A stretch of 64,000 nucleotides of DNA from Tenacibaculum sp. 190524A05c (GCF_964036595.1 NZ_OZ038523.1:896501-960500), one strand, 5' to 3'; counted from the first letter of the stretch, positions 49,910 to 59,885 are shown. Translations and numbers: made by a program. Notes: generated by a model from the sequence alone, not told the origin.

Positions 49910-52048
49910 ATGAAAAGAACTCTTTACTCATTTCTTTTGATTTGTTTTGTTTGTTCATTTACTGTTAATGGACAAAACCGTCAAAGAAAAACTCAAAAAG
50001 GGCACACTAACGAAAATAAATTCAAACAACTAGAAGACCTTTTACCTACCCCGAATGATAAACATACAGCTTCTGGAGCTCCTGGTGTGAAGTATACTCA
50101 GCAAAAAGTTGATTATAAAATGGATATTGTTTTAGACGATGAAAAACAAAGGATTACTGGTAGCGAAAATATTGTATATCATAATAATTCGGAAGATGCT
50201 CTTCCTTATTTATGGGTTCAGTTAGATCAGAACATGCGTGCAGCTGATTCTAAAACTCCGGATATTATGACTTCAAAAGTTCCTAGCAAAATCAGTAAAA
50301 AGCGTTTCGAACGTTTTTATCCTGAAACACCTTTTGATGGAGGATTTAAAATCATGGAAGTTACCAATACAGATGGTAGTAAACTACCATATGTAATTAA
50401 CAGAACTATGATGCGAGTTGATTTACCAAAGGCAATTCCATCTGGAGGAACTTTCTCATTTAATATTAAATGGTGGTATAACATCAATAACCACAGAACT
50501 CAAGGAGGAAGATCTGGTTTTGAACACTTCCCTGAAGACAATAATAATAACTACGTAATTGCTCAGTTTTACCCAAGATTATGTGTTTACGATAATGTAG
50601 AAGGATGGCAAAATGATCAATTTTGGGGAAGAAGTGAATTTGCTTTGGAATTCGGAGATTTTGATGTAAATATTACAACACCTGATGATCATATTTTAGG
50701 TGCTACGGGAGTTTTACAAAATGCAAATGAAGTTTTAACTAAAAAGCAAAGAGATCGTTTTGCAAAAGCTGAAAAAACTTTTGACAAGCCAGTTTTAATA
50801 GTTACACAAGCTGAAGCAACTAAAAAAGAAAAAACGAAATCTAAGAAAACAAAGACTTGGAAATTCTCTGCAAAGAATGTTAGAGATTATGCCTTTGCAA
50901 CTTCTAGAAAATTTATTTGGGATGCAATGGCTGTTAACATTAATGGTAAAACAGTAATGGCACATTCATTATATTCAAAAGAAGCTAATCCTTTATATGG
51001 TGATCATTCTACCAGAGCTGTAGCGCAAACATTAAAAACTTACTCTAGATACACTTTTGATTATCCATATCATAAAGCAATTTCTGTTGATGGACAAATG
51101 GGTATGGAATATCCACAAATTTGTTTTAATCCAGGAAGACCAAATCCTGACGGGACATACTCTGATAGAACTAAATACAGAATGATTAAAGTTACTGTTC
51201 ATGAAGTTGGACATAACTTCTTCCCTATGATTGTTAATTCAGATGAGAGAAAATGGACTTGGATGGATGAAGGTTTAAATTCTTTTGTTGAAATGATGGC
51301 AGAATTAGATTATGATCCAAACTTCCCTATCGTAAGAGGATTGCCTAAAAACATTATTAAATACATGGATGGAGATCAATCTACAATTGCTCCAATTATG
51401 TCGAAAGGTGATAATGTGTATAGTTTTGGTAACAATGCATATGGTAAACCAGCAACAGCATTATATATTTTACGTAATAGTGTAATGGGACCAGAATTGT
51501 TTGATTATGCTTTTAAAACGTATTCTAAGCGTTGGAAATTTAAACACCCAACTCCAGCAGATTTCTTTAGAACTATGGAAGATGCTTCTGCAATGGATTT
51601 AGACTGGTTTTGGAGAGGTTGGTTCTATACAACGGATGTAACCGATATTGGAATAAAAGGAGTTAAAAAGTATTATACTAAAGAAGATAAATACGGTAAT
51701 ATTGACTTTATCCAAGATGAATCTGAAGGATTAGGTTTTGGAAAAAATAAGAATCCTAAATCAAAGTTCCACTATGAAATTACGTACAATAAGCCAGGTG
51801 GTTTAGTAATGCCAATTATAGTTGAGTTTACATATTCTGATGGAACTAAAGAAAGAAAAAAATATCCAGCGCAAATCTGGAGATTGAATGATAATGAGAT
51901 TACTAAAGTTTTCTCTTCTAGTAAAGAAGTGAAAAATATTCAAATTGATCCTGATTTAGAAACAGCTGATGTTGATACAACAAATAATAGCTGGCCAAAA
52001 AATAAGGAAACTAAATTCGGTAAGTTCAAGAACAAGATTAAAGGATAA
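49910..52048 (+). CDS. M1-family metallopeptidase (secreted), first copy
   Basis: This 712-aa aminopeptidase-type protein has a signal peptide (1-21), an N-terminal beta domain (about 65-290), and a gluzincin catalytic domain with HEVGHN followed after 18 residues by the third ligand Glu in WTWMDEGLNSF. MGMEYPQICF takes the place of the GAMEN substrate loop. The C-terminal part ends with a beta domain (YEITYNKPGGLVMPIIVEF). It is probably periplasmic or surface-exposed and releases amino acids from peptides. It has a close paralogue downstream, separated by a terminator. Confidence 0.93.
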   Translation: MKRTLYSFLLICFVCSFTVNGQNRQRKTQKGHTNENKFKQLEDLLPTPNDKHTASGAPGVKYTQQKVDYKMDIVLDDEKQRITGSENIVYHNNSEDALPYLWVQLDQNMRAADSKTPDIMTSKVPSKISKKRFERFYPETPFDGGFKIMEVTNTDGSKLPYVINRTMMRVDLPKAIPSGGTFSFNIKWWYNINNHRTQGGRSGFEHFPEDNNNNYVIAQFYPRLCVYDNVEGWQNDQFWGRSEFALEFGDFDVNITTPDDHILGATGVLQNANEVLTKKQRDRFAKAEKTFDKPVLIVTQAEATKKEKTKSKKTKTWKFSAKNVRDYAFATSRKFIWDAMAVNINGKTVMAHSLYSKEANPLYGDHSTRAVAQTLKTYSRYTFDYPYHKAISVDGQMGMEYPQICFNPGRPNPDGTYSDRTKYRMIKVTVHEVGHNFFPMIVNSDERKWTWMDEGLNSFVEMMAELDYDPNFPIVRGLPKNIIKYMDGDQSTIAPIMSKGDNVYSFGNNAYGKPATALYILRNSVMGPELFDYAFKTYSKRWKFKHPTPADFFRTMEDASAMDLDWFWRGWFYTTDVTDIGIKGVKKYYTKEDKYGNIDFIQDESEGLGFGKNKNPKSKFHYEITYNKPGGLVMPIIVEFTYSDGTKERKKYPAQIWRLNDNEITKVFSSSKEVKNIQIDPDLETADVDTTNNSWPKNKETKFGKFKNKIKG

Positions 52049-52072
52049 AACATAATTCATTATAAAATTCTA

Positions 52073-52108
52073 AAAAAGTGATAACATTTTTATTTGTTAT
52101 CACTTTTT
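52073..52108 (+). terminator. Terminator between the two M1 peptidase genes
   Basis: Arms of 14 bases, starting AAAAAGTGATAACA and ending TGTTATCACTTTTT, flank an 8-base loop and are followed by T bases. Confidence 0.85.
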
Positions 52109-52201
52109 TTATAAAGGTTTGTTAAAAATTTTAACAATAGTAAACATTAACTAATTTTATTGTTAATTTCCCCAATCAATTTAATACCAACTTTAATCAT
52201 A

Positions 52202-54439
52202 ATGAAAAAGCTATTTTATGTATTCTTATCAGTTTTTTTAATTTCTGCAGTAGGGTTTGCTCAGGAAGCTGATAAGGAAAAAAAAGAACCTCAAAAGGGA
52301 CATGTTGATGAGAATAAATTCCGTCAATTAAAAGATGTTCTTGCTACACCAAACGATCAGAGAACTGCTTCAGGTGCTCCTGGTCATCAATACACTCAAC
52401 AAAAAGTAGATTATGTAATGAATTTACGTCTTGATGAAGCTAACAATAAGCTTTATGGAGATGAAACAATTACATACCATAATAATTCTAAAGATAATTT
52501 AGAGTACCTATGGTTACAATTAGACCAAAATATGCGTGCTCCAGATTCTCAAACTCCATTAGCTCAATCAAAAGGTGCTTCTGGTTGGCAAACTCCAGAG
52601 CAGTTTGTAACTGATAACATGGGTAAAAAGAAAGATTTTGGTTTTAAAATAGAGGCTGTAAAATACGAAGATGGTAGAGATTTATCTCACACTATCAATC
52701 GTACAATGATGCGTATTAATTTACCAAAACCTTTAGCACCAGGAAATACATTTACATTCAAAATAAAATGGAATTATTTAATTAATAATGTTGTAACTGA
52801 TGGAGGTCGTTCAGGAGTTGAAGAATTCTCTGATGGAAATAAAGCTTTTATCATAGCTCAATTTTTCCCTAGATTATGTGTTTATAATAATGTGGAAGGA
52901 TGGCAAAACATGCAATTCTGGGGACGCAGTGAATTTGCTTTAGAATTTGGAGATTATGACGTAAAACTTACTGTACCAGCTGATCATATTTTAGATGCCA
53001 CAGGAGAATTACAAAATGAAAAAGAAGTTCTTACCAGAGAGCAACGTAAAAGACTAGAAAAGGCAAGAAAGTCTTACAAAGATCCTGTGATTATTGTTAC
53101 ACAGAAAGAAGCTGAAGAAAATGAAAAAGCAGGTACTACTAAAACTAAGACTTGGCATTTTAAAGCTAAAAATGTAAGGGATTATGCTTTCGCTACATCA
53201 AGAAAGTATATTTGGGATGCTATGGCTGTTGATATTAACGGGAAAACGGTTATGGCTGTTTCTTTATATCCTAAAGAGGGGAATCCTTTATGGGAAGAGC
53301 ATTCAACTAGAACTGTTGCAAATACTTTAGAAGAATATTCAAAATTAACGTTTGATTATCCTTATCCAAAAGCTGTCTCTGTAAATGCAAACGATGGCAT
53401 GGGAATGGAATATCCAATGATCTGTTTTAATTTTGGACGTCCTAACGCAGATGGAACATACTCAGACCGATTGAAAAGTGGAATGATTGGGGTAATTATT
53501 CATGAGGTAGGACATAACTTCTTCCCTATGATTGTTAATTCTGATGAAAGACAATGGACTTGGATGGATGAAGGCTTAAATTCATTTGTGCAAATTTTAG
53601 CTGAGTTTGATTATGATGCAGAGTTATTCGCACAGAATCCAACTAAGAATATTACAAGATATATGAGTTTTGATCAAAGTAATTTATCTCCTATTATGTC
53701 TCAGGGAGATTATGTCAAAAACTTTGGTCCAAATGCATACACAAAGCCAGCTGCTGGTTTATATATGTTACGTAAAACTATCATGGGTCCTGAATTATTC
53801 GATCATGCATTTAGAACATATTCAAAAAGATGGATGTTTAAACACCCAACTCCTGCTGATTTCTTTAGAACTATGGAAGATGCGTCAGGTATGGATTTAG
53901 ACTGGTTCTGGAGAGGATGGTTCTATACAACAGATAATTGCGATGTAGGTATAAAAGAAGTTAAACCTATTTATTTAACAAATAAACCTAATGAAAGAAC
54001 TAAGCAATTACAAGCACAATATCCTGGATACTTTGCAAGGCTAGGAAAACTAATCTTCTTAACTACTAATAAGGAGGATGCTAACTCAGAAGATGTAAAA
54101 GCTTACATTAATGGTTTATCTGCTGATAAGAGAGCAAACATAAAAGAGCTTCCTAAGTATATGTATCAAGTAGAATTCGAAAAACCAGGTGGATTAGTAA
54201 TGCCTATAATATTAGAAATAACTTATGCTGATGGAACTAAAAAACGTGAAGTTTATCCTGCGCAAATCTGGAATAAAGATGATAATAGAGCTTTCAGAGT
54301 ATTTACATCTAGTAAAGAAATTACGAACATAGCTATAGATCCAGACGAAGAAACTGCTGACGTTGATACATCTAATAATTCTTGGCCAAAGAAAACTGAA
54401 GATAAATTCAATCAGTTTAAAAACAAGATGAAAAACTAA
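52202..54439 (+). CDS. M1-family metallopeptidase (secreted), second copy
   Basis: This 745-aa paralogue of the upstream gene starts at MKKLFYVFLSVFLISAVGFAQ, a clear signal peptide; a longer frame from 52160 adds 14 residues before it. The catalytic motifs are conserved: MGMEYPMICF, HEVGHN and after 18 residues the Glu in WTWMDEGLNSF. It differs by an insertion of about 40 residues near 600-650 (LTNKPNERTKQLQAQYPGYF). The two copies are close enough to be a tandem duplication kept for different substrates. Confidence 0.93.
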   Translation: MKKLFYVFLSVFLISAVGFAQEADKEKKEPQKGHVDENKFRQLKDVLATPNDQRTASGAPGHQYTQQKVDYVMNLRLDEANNKLYGDETITYHNNSKDNLEYLWLQLDQNMRAPDSQTPLAQSKGASGWQTPEQFVTDNMGKKKDFGFKIEAVKYEDGRDLSHTINRTMMRINLPKPLAPGNTFTFKIKWNYLINNVVTDGGRSGVEEFSDGNKAFIIAQFFPRLCVYNNVEGWQNMQFWGRSEFALEFGDYDVKLTVPADHILDATGELQNEKEVLTREQRKRLEKARKSYKDPVIIVTQKEAEENEKAGTTKTKTWHFKAKNVRDYAFATSRKYIWDAMAVDINGKTVMAVSLYPKEGNPLWEEHSTRTVANTLEEYSKLTFDYPYPKAVSVNANDGMGMEYPMICFNFGRPNADGTYSDRLKSGMIGVIIHEVGHNFFPMIVNSDERQWTWMDEGLNSFVQILAEFDYDAELFAQNPTKNITRYMSFDQSNLSPIMSQGDYVKNFGPNAYTKPAAGLYMLRKTIMGPELFDHAFRTYSKRWMFKHPTPADFFRTMEDASGMDLDWFWRGWFYTTDNCDVGIKEVKPIYLTNKPNERTKQLQAQYPGYFARLGKLIFLTTNKEDANSEDVKAYINGLSADKRANIKELPKYMYQVEFEKPGGLVMPIILEITYADGTKKREVYPAQIWNKDDNRAFRVFTSSKEITNIAIDPDEETADVDTSNNSWPKKTEDKFNQFKNKMKN

Positions 54440-54459
54440 GCATTCTATAAACTACAATT

Positions 54460-54486
54460 AAAACGCAACAAATTTTGTTGCGTTTT
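54460..54486 (+). terminator. Terminator of the second M1 peptidase gene
   Basis: Arms AAAACGCAACA and TGTTGCGTTTT flank a 5-base loop and are followed by a T-run. Confidence 0.88.
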
Positions 54487-54504
54487 TTTTGTTTAATTTA
54501 TGTC

Positions 54505-55071
54505 ATGAACAACTTAATTCAATACATATCAAATAACATTTCTTTATCTGAAGATCAACTTCAAAAACTAGAGCAACTTTTTCTATATGAAGAACACAAA
54601 AAGAATGACTACTTTTTAAGACAGAATCAAAAGGTTAATTTCATTTACTTTCTAAGCAAAGGAATTGTTAAAGGGTATGAATTCGAAAATGGAAATGAAG
54701 TTGTACAACATCTCGTAGAAGAAAATAACTTCTTTACAGACTTTGAGAATTTTCAATCAAAATCCACAACCATACAAACCTTTCAAGCGGTAATTGATTG
54801 TGAAGTATTTAGAATTTCCAAAAGTAACTTCGATTATATTTTAAAAAAATTTCCAGATTTTCAAATATTTGTAAACTCCATCATGCAAGAATCACTTGCT
54901 TGTAAAATGGAAAGATTATCAGATTTCCAAACACTAACTGCTACAGAACGGTACTTGAAATTATTGAATACTAGTCCAAATCTTATCCAAGAAGTATCCA
55001 TAAATGATTTATCTTCTTTTTTAGGAATTGCTCCTTCTTCTCTAAGTAGAATCCGAAAGCAAATTTTCTAA
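54505..55071 (+). CDS. Crp/Fnr-family regulator, second copy
   Basis: This 188-aa protein has a cyclic-nucleotide-binding-like barrel (about 20-110, HKKNDYFLRQNQKVNFIYFLSKGIVKGYEF) and a C-terminal winged helix (about 140-185, SINDLSSFLGIAPSSLSRIRKQIF). The ATG at 54505 (MNNLIQYISNN) is chosen because an upstream TTG frame lies inside the preceding terminator. It is 53 bases upstream of the dehydrogenase gene on the same strand and may regulate it. Ligand unknown. Confidence 0.85.
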   Translation: MNNLIQYISNNISLSEDQLQKLEQLFLYEEHKKNDYFLRQNQKVNFIYFLSKGIVKGYEFENGNEVVQHLVEENNFFTDFENFQSKSTTIQTFQAVIDCEVFRISKSNFDYILKKFPDFQIFVNSIMQESLACKMERLSDFQTLTATERYLKLLNTSPNLIQEVSINDLSSFLGIAPSSLSRIRKQIF

Positions 55072-55124
55072 CATTTGTCATTTTTCACGACTCAATAAAA
55101 TTAGAATTTTGGAAAAAAAAACAA

Positions 55125-56126
55125 ATGAATACACTTTCTTTAGTAACCGGAGCTAATGGTCATTTAGGTTACAATTTATGCAAACTATTAATTGATAACG
55201 GAGAACGAGTAATTGCTACTTGTAGAAATTCTAAAAACATAAAAATATTAGAAGAGTTAGGTTGCGAAATTCTAATAGTAGACATTACTAATCAGGAATC
55301 AATGTTAAATGCTTTTAAAAACGTTACACATTTATATGCCGTAGCAGCTTCTTTTAAAATGTGGTCTAAAAATCCAGAAATAGATTATAACAACAATGTA
55401 GAAGGAACCAGAATGTTGTTTGAAGCTGCTCATAAATCTGGAATTAAAAATATTGTTTATGTGAGTTCTGTTGCTGCGCTAAATTTTAAAAAACTTCCAG
55501 CAAAAGAAAGTAATGGATACAATTTCGATAGAAGAAATTGGTATTACAATTCTAAAAACGACTCTGATAAACTTGCTCTGGATCTAAGTCGAAAATTTAA
55601 TATTAGAACAATTATAGTTCTTCCATCAGCAATGATTGGAAGTAAAGCACATAAACTTAGCTATTCTAATAGGTTAGTTCATCAAATTTTAAATGGAGAA
55701 ATGATTGCCGACACTAATATTACCTTAAACTGGATTGACGTAAAAGATGTAGCTAAAGGAATGTATCTTGCCATGAATAAAGGAAGAAATGGTGAACGCT
55801 ATATCTTAGCAAATAAAAACCACACATCAATTCAAGATAGTGTTAGAATAGCTTCAAAAGAATTTCCAGAACTAAACTTAAAAACTCCTCCTAAAATTTC
55901 TAAGTTCTTATTATATATAATTGCTTTCTTTATGCGAATTAAGAGTCAACTTACTGGAAAAGAACCACTACTACAAAAGGAATATATTGATATGTTTTAT
56001 GGTTTAAAACAAGATTATGATATCAGTAAAGCAAAAAATGAACTAGGATTTTCACCTAAGAATTCAAAACAAGCTCTAATTGACGCTTTACATTACTTAA
56101 AAAATGAATGGAATTTTATAAATTAA
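55125..56126 (+). CDS. Extended SDR, NAD(P)-dependent epimerase/dehydratase
   Basis: This 333-aa protein has a Rossmann fold with the dinucleotide loop VTGANGHLGYNL (7-18), the SSVAAL serine strand (about 111-116) and YYNSK, a YxxxK catalytic pair near 146-150. It resembles dihydroflavonol-reductase-like extended SDRs. The substrate is unknown. A Crp/Fnr regulator gene precedes it and may form an operon or control it. Confidence 0.88.
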   Translation: MNTLSLVTGANGHLGYNLCKLLIDNGERVIATCRNSKNIKILEELGCEILIVDITNQESMLNAFKNVTHLYAVAASFKMWSKNPEIDYNNNVEGTRMLFEAAHKSGIKNIVYVSSVAALNFKKLPAKESNGYNFDRRNWYYNSKNDSDKLALDLSRKFNIRTIIVLPSAMIGSKAHKLSYSNRLVHQILNGEMIADTNITLNWIDVKDVAKGMYLAMNKGRNGERYILANKNHTSIQDSVRIASKEFPELNLKTPPKISKFLLYIIAFFMRIKSQLTGKEPLLQKEYIDMFYGLKQDYDISKAKNELGFSPKNSKQALIDALHYLKNEWNFIN

Positions 56127-56276
56127 CGATAACGATATTTTTATCAATCAACTAATTTAAAGCACATTATACACATGGGAATTACCAATATCTAAAATTA
56201 CTTATTTGATTTTTACAATTAACCCAATTCAAAATCATCAAAACTGATAGAAACAAATTAAACTATAGGCGTCAAA

Positions 56277-56307
56277 TTTGATTATTTGGAAATTAATGGT
56301 ACATTTA
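56277..56307 (+). promoter_or_regulatory. Promoter of the thr leader and operon
   Basis: TTTG at 56277-56280, 19 bases, then TACATTTA at 56300-56307, one mismatch from TAnnTTTG. The predicted start of transcription near 56313 favours the internal ATG at 56340 for the leader peptide. Confidence 0.5.
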
Positions 56308-56312
56308 ACCCG

Positions 56313-56408
56313 ATGAAACTAAGCAACACATATATCTATATGACAGACGTAACTTCTGCGTCTATGTTTGCTTACACAACGATTTCTACAATTATTACGA
56401 CCCTTTAG
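56313..56408 (+). CDS. thrL: thr operon leader peptide
   Basis: A 31-aa open frame encodes 8 Thr, 4 Ile and 3 Met; its last ten residues are TTISTIITTL, followed by TAG. Runs of Thr and Ile codons just before hairpins and upstream of thrA are the hallmark of an attenuator leader, as in enterobacterial thrL. An internal ATG at 56340 gives a 22-aa form that fits the promoter better. Ribosome stalling at Thr/Ile codons would change the folding of the RNA that follows. Confidence 0.72.
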   Translation: MKLSNTYIYMTDVTSASMFAYTTISTIITTL

Positions 56409-56488
56409 GGGTTGTTTATTTACATATAATTTTTCGTGCTATTTGTTTTTCATTCTGAAAAACAACATCAAATCAAATTAGTTTTTCA
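56397..56488 (+). promoter_or_regulatory. Alternative hairpins of the thr attenuator
   Basis: ACGACCC pairs with GGGTTGT across the leader stop codon (56397-56415). A second hairpin, TTGTTTTTCA with TGAAAAACAA around TTC, covers 56443-56465. Its left arm GTTTTTCA recurs at 56481-56488, so TGAAAAAC can pair either upstream or downstream, giving mutually exclusive structures just before the thrA start. The terminator form lacks a strong T-run. Confidence 0.5.
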
Positions 56489-56505
56489 ATTATAATTTTA
56501 AAAAA

Positions 56506-58947
56506 ATGAAAGTCCTAAAATTCGGAGGTTCATCAGTAAGAGATCATCATAACATCAAAAAAGTATTAGAAATAATTACTAAAAAATCACAGGAAGATAA
56601 ATTAGCTGTGGTTGTATCTGCCTTCGGAAAAACAACCGATAATCTATTAAAAAGTGCTGATCTTGCTCAAGGTAAAAATGAAGAATACTTAGCCATTCTT
56701 AATGAAGTAGAGAAACATCATTATGAAACTATAGAACAACTAGATTTAAAAAATTCTTCTGATGTTATTGAACATGTAAACCTACAATTCAATCAACTTA
56801 AAACATTATACAAAGGTTGTTACTTACTAGAAGAGTTAAGTCCGAAAGCCAAAGCTGTTATTAGTAGTTTTGGGGAAAAACTATCTTCATATATTATCTC
56901 AGAAGCTGCTAAAACAAAGTTAAATGCAACTTTTAAAAATAGTCAGGATTTAATTATAACAGACGATAATTATTTAAAAGCTCAAGTAGATTTTGAAACT
57001 ACTTATAGTAATTGCTCTACCTATTTTAGTGAGAATTCTCATCAAGTTGTAATTCTACCTGGGTTTATTGCAAAATGTTATAACGGTCAAACAACTACTT
57101 TAGGAAGAGGCGGATCTGATTATACTGCATCTATTTACGCGGCAGCAATTCATGCGGAAGAATTACAAATTTGGACTGATGTAAGTGGAATGTTTACGGC
57201 AAATCCTTCTATTGTAAAGCAGGCTAAGCCCATTCAACATATATCTTATGAAGAAGCTATGGAAATGTCTCACTTCGGTGCAAAAGTGATCTACCCTCCT
57301 ACTATTCAACCTGTACGAGAAATGAAAATCCCAGTTTTGGTGAAAAACACTTTCGAACCAGAACAAGCTGGAACTTTAATTGCATTAAATTCAGACAAAT
57401 CTTCTCCTGTAAAAGGAATCACATATGTAGAAAACATCTCTCTTCTTACAATTGAAGGAAGCGGAATGGTTGGAATGTCAGGAGTTTCTAAACGATTATT
57501 CGAAGCGTTGTCTGACGATGAAATCAACGTTATTCTTATTACTCAAGCATCATCTGAGCATACGATTTGTGTTGGGGTTTTAGAAGAAGACGCTGAAAAA
57601 GCAGTAAAAAGTATCTCTAAAAAATTCAATAATGAAATAGATCAACATAAAATTGATCCTGTTGTAGTTGAAAGCGACTTAAGTATTATAGCCATCGTTG
57701 GTGACAACATGAAAAACCACCAAGGATTAAGTGGTAAGATGTTTAGTTCATTAGGAAAAAATAACGTAAACATTAGAGCAATTGCTCAAGGAGCATCTGA
57801 AAAAAACATTTCAGCAGTAATCAAAAGAGTTGATGCAAAAAAAGCTTTGAATACTTTACATGAGCAATTTTTCGGAGACAATATTAAACAACTCAACTTG
57901 TTTGTAACTGGTGTTGGTAATGTTGGTAATCGTTTCTTAGCGCAATTACATCAACAGAAAGAGTATCTACAATCTCAACTAAAATTAAATATAAGAGTTA
58001 TAGGGATCTCTAACTCTACTAAAATGTATTTTGATGAGGAAGGTGTTGATTTAGAAAACTGGAAAGAACTATTACTGAATAAAGGTGAATCAACAAGTTT
58101 AGATAGCTTTTTGAATAGAGCAAAACAACACAACTTAAGAAACAGTGTATTTGTTGATAATACTGCTAATGAGGAAGTTTCTCAAATGTATCAACACTAT
58201 TTAGAAAATAACATTGCAGTGGTTACTTGTAATAAAATTGCTTGTGCATCAGAGTTGAATAACTATAAAACTTTAAAAAAGGTTTCTAGTAAATTCAACG
58301 CTCCATTCTTATTTGAAACCAATGTTGGAGCTGGATTACCAATAATAGATACACTTAAAAATTTAATTGCTTCAGGTGATCGTGTTCACAAAATACAAGC
58401 GGTATTATCCGGAAGTCTAAATTTTGTATTCAACAATTTTAATGATAATGTAACTTTTCACAATATCGTTGCAAAGGCACAAGAAGAAGGTTATACAGAA
58501 CCTGATCCTAAAATAGATTTAAGTGGTGTAGATGTTGCTCGTAAAATTCTAATTTTAGCTAGAGAAAGTGGTTATGAATTAGAGCTTTCTGATATAGATA
58601 ATAATTCATTCTTACCACAAGAAAGTTTGAACACTAATAATAATGAAGAATTTTATAAAAGCTTGACGAAATTTGAAAATCATTTTCAAGACATCTATGC
58701 TCAAGCCAATTCGCAAAATTGCAAACTTAAATATGTTGCAGAGTTTGAAAATGGTAAAGCTAAGGTTGGATTACAACATATTCCATCAGATCATCCTTTT
58801 TATAATTTAGAAGGAAGTGATAATATTGTGTTGTTTTTTACTGATAGATATCCAATTCAACCATTACAAATCAAAGGAGCTGGTGCCGGTGCCGATGTCA
58901 CTGCTTCAGGAATCTTTGCTGACGTAATTCGAATTGCAAATAACTAA
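56506..58947 (+). CDS. thrA: Bifunctional aspartokinase/homoserine dehydrogenase
   Basis: ThrA catalyses the first and third steps from aspartate to threonine. The 813-aa fusion has the aspartokinase domain (1-300) with KFGGSSVRDHHN, FTTLGRGGSDYTA-like TTTLGRGGSDYTAS and IWTDVSGMFTANP, two ACT regulatory domains (about 310-455, ITYVENISLLTIEGSGMVG and LSIIAIVGDNM) and the homoserine dehydrogenase domain (465-813) with FVTGVGNVGNRFL and the GAGAGADVTASGIFADV end. The ACT domains imply threonine feedback. It is the first gene of thrABC. Confidence 0.97.
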   Translation: MKVLKFGGSSVRDHHNIKKVLEIITKKSQEDKLAVVVSAFGKTTDNLLKSADLAQGKNEEYLAILNEVEKHHYETIEQLDLKNSSDVIEHVNLQFNQLKTLYKGCYLLEELSPKAKAVISSFGEKLSSYIISEAAKTKLNATFKNSQDLIITDDNYLKAQVDFETTYSNCSTYFSENSHQVVILPGFIAKCYNGQTTTLGRGGSDYTASIYAAAIHAEELQIWTDVSGMFTANPSIVKQAKPIQHISYEEAMEMSHFGAKVIYPPTIQPVREMKIPVLVKNTFEPEQAGTLIALNSDKSSPVKGITYVENISLLTIEGSGMVGMSGVSKRLFEALSDDEINVILITQASSEHTICVGVLEEDAEKAVKSISKKFNNEIDQHKIDPVVVESDLSIIAIVGDNMKNHQGLSGKMFSSLGKNNVNIRAIAQGASEKNISAVIKRVDAKKALNTLHEQFFGDNIKQLNLFVTGVGNVGNRFLAQLHQQKEYLQSQLKLNIRVIGISNSTKMYFDEEGVDLENWKELLLNKGESTSLDSFLNRAKQHNLRNSVFVDNTANEEVSQMYQHYLENNIAVVTCNKIACASELNNYKTLKKVSSKFNAPFLFETNVGAGLPIIDTLKNLIASGDRVHKIQAVLSGSLNFVFNNFNDNVTFHNIVAKAQEEGYTEPDPKIDLSGVDVARKILILARESGYELELSDIDNNSFLPQESLNTNNNEEFYKSLTKFENHFQDIYAQANSQNCKLKYVAEFENGKAKVGLQHIPSDHPFYNLEGSDNIVLFFTDRYPIQPLQIKGAGAGADVTASGIFADVIRIANN

Positions 58948-58953
58948 ATTAAA

Positions 58954-59883
58954 ATGAATCAAATTAAAATATTCTCGCCTGCAACAGTCGCAAACGTATC
59001 ATGTGGATTTGACTGTTTAGGCTTTGCTGTAAATGATTTAGGTGATACCATGACATTTACTAAAACTTCAAATAAAGAAGTTAAAATCACGGATATTAAA
59101 GGAGCAAACCTTCCATTGGAGGCTGATAAAAATGTGGCTAGTGCAGTTGCTTTATTAATGTTAGAAAAACATTCTGCAGATTTCGGATTAGAAATTTCAA
59201 TTCAAAAAGGATATTCTCCTGGAAGTGGTTTAGGAAGCAGCGCTGCAAGTGCGGCAGGTGCAGCATTTGCCGTTAACGAATTATTAGGTAAACCATTCTC
59301 TCAATTAGAACTTACCAAGTTCGCTATGTATGGAGAAAAGGTAGCTTGTGGTTCTGAAATTGCCGATAATGTTGCCGCAGCTTTATATGGAGGATTCATT
59401 TTAGTTCAACAATATGAACCACTAGCTATTGTAAAAATTCCTGTTCCAGAAGAGTTAATGTTAGTTGCAATTCATCCTCAAGTTAAAGTAAAAACTAAAG
59501 ATGCCAGAGATGTATTACCTGAAAACATTCCATTAACGGACGCTGTTACGCAATGGGCAAATGTTGGTGGTTTAATAAGTGGATTATACTCTCAAAATTT
59601 TGAAGTAATTGCAAATTCACTTCAAGACATTGTGGTTGAACCGGCAAGAAAACATTTAATTCCTCATTTCGATTTAGTAAAAGAAGCTGCCATTAATGCT
59701 GGAGCTTTAAATGCAGGAATTTCAGGTTCTGGACCAACAATCTTTGCTTTATGTAAAGGAGAAGAAAGCGCGAAAAAAGTATACGACGCAATTGAAGATA
59801 CATATGCTGATAAAGGTATCGATTTTACAATGGTCTATTCCAAAATAAATACAGAGGGAGTTAAAATTTTAGAACAAAACTAA
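58954..59883 (+). CDS. thrB: Homoserine kinase
   Basis: ThrB phosphorylates homoserine. The 309-aa GHMP kinase has the N-terminal FSPATVANVSCGFDCLGFAV, the ATP loop YSPGSGLGSSAASAAGA (about 88-104) and the C-terminal GISGSGPTIFALCKG. It is 6 bases after thrA and 2 bases before thrC, so the three genes form one operon. Confidence 0.97.
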   Translation: MNQIKIFSPATVANVSCGFDCLGFAVNDLGDTMTFTKTSNKEVKITDIKGANLPLEADKNVASAVALLMLEKHSADFGLEISIQKGYSPGSGLGSSAASAAGAAFAVNELLGKPFSQLELTKFAMYGEKVACGSEIADNVAAALYGGFILVQQYEPLAIVKIPVPEELMLVAIHPQVKVKTKDARDVLPENIPLTDAVTQWANVGGLISGLYSQNFEVIANSLQDIVVEPARKHLIPHFDLVKEAAINAGALNAGISGSGPTIFALCKGEESAKKVYDAIEDTYADKGIDFTMVYSKINTEGVKILEQN

Positions 59884-59885
59884 GC

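Larger units (their letters stand above)
56127..56505. other. Intergenic leader of the thr operon
   Basis: This 379-base region contains the thr promoter (56277-56307), a Thr/Ile-rich leader peptide (56313-56408) and two hairpins with a repeated arm (56397-56488). The first 150 bases are AT-rich and show no gene-like feature. Confidence 0.6.

Noticed and set aside
54475..54504. TTG start extending the second Crp/Fnr gene upstream
   Set aside because: It would begin inside the terminator hairpin of the preceding gene and adds ten residues not expected in the family.
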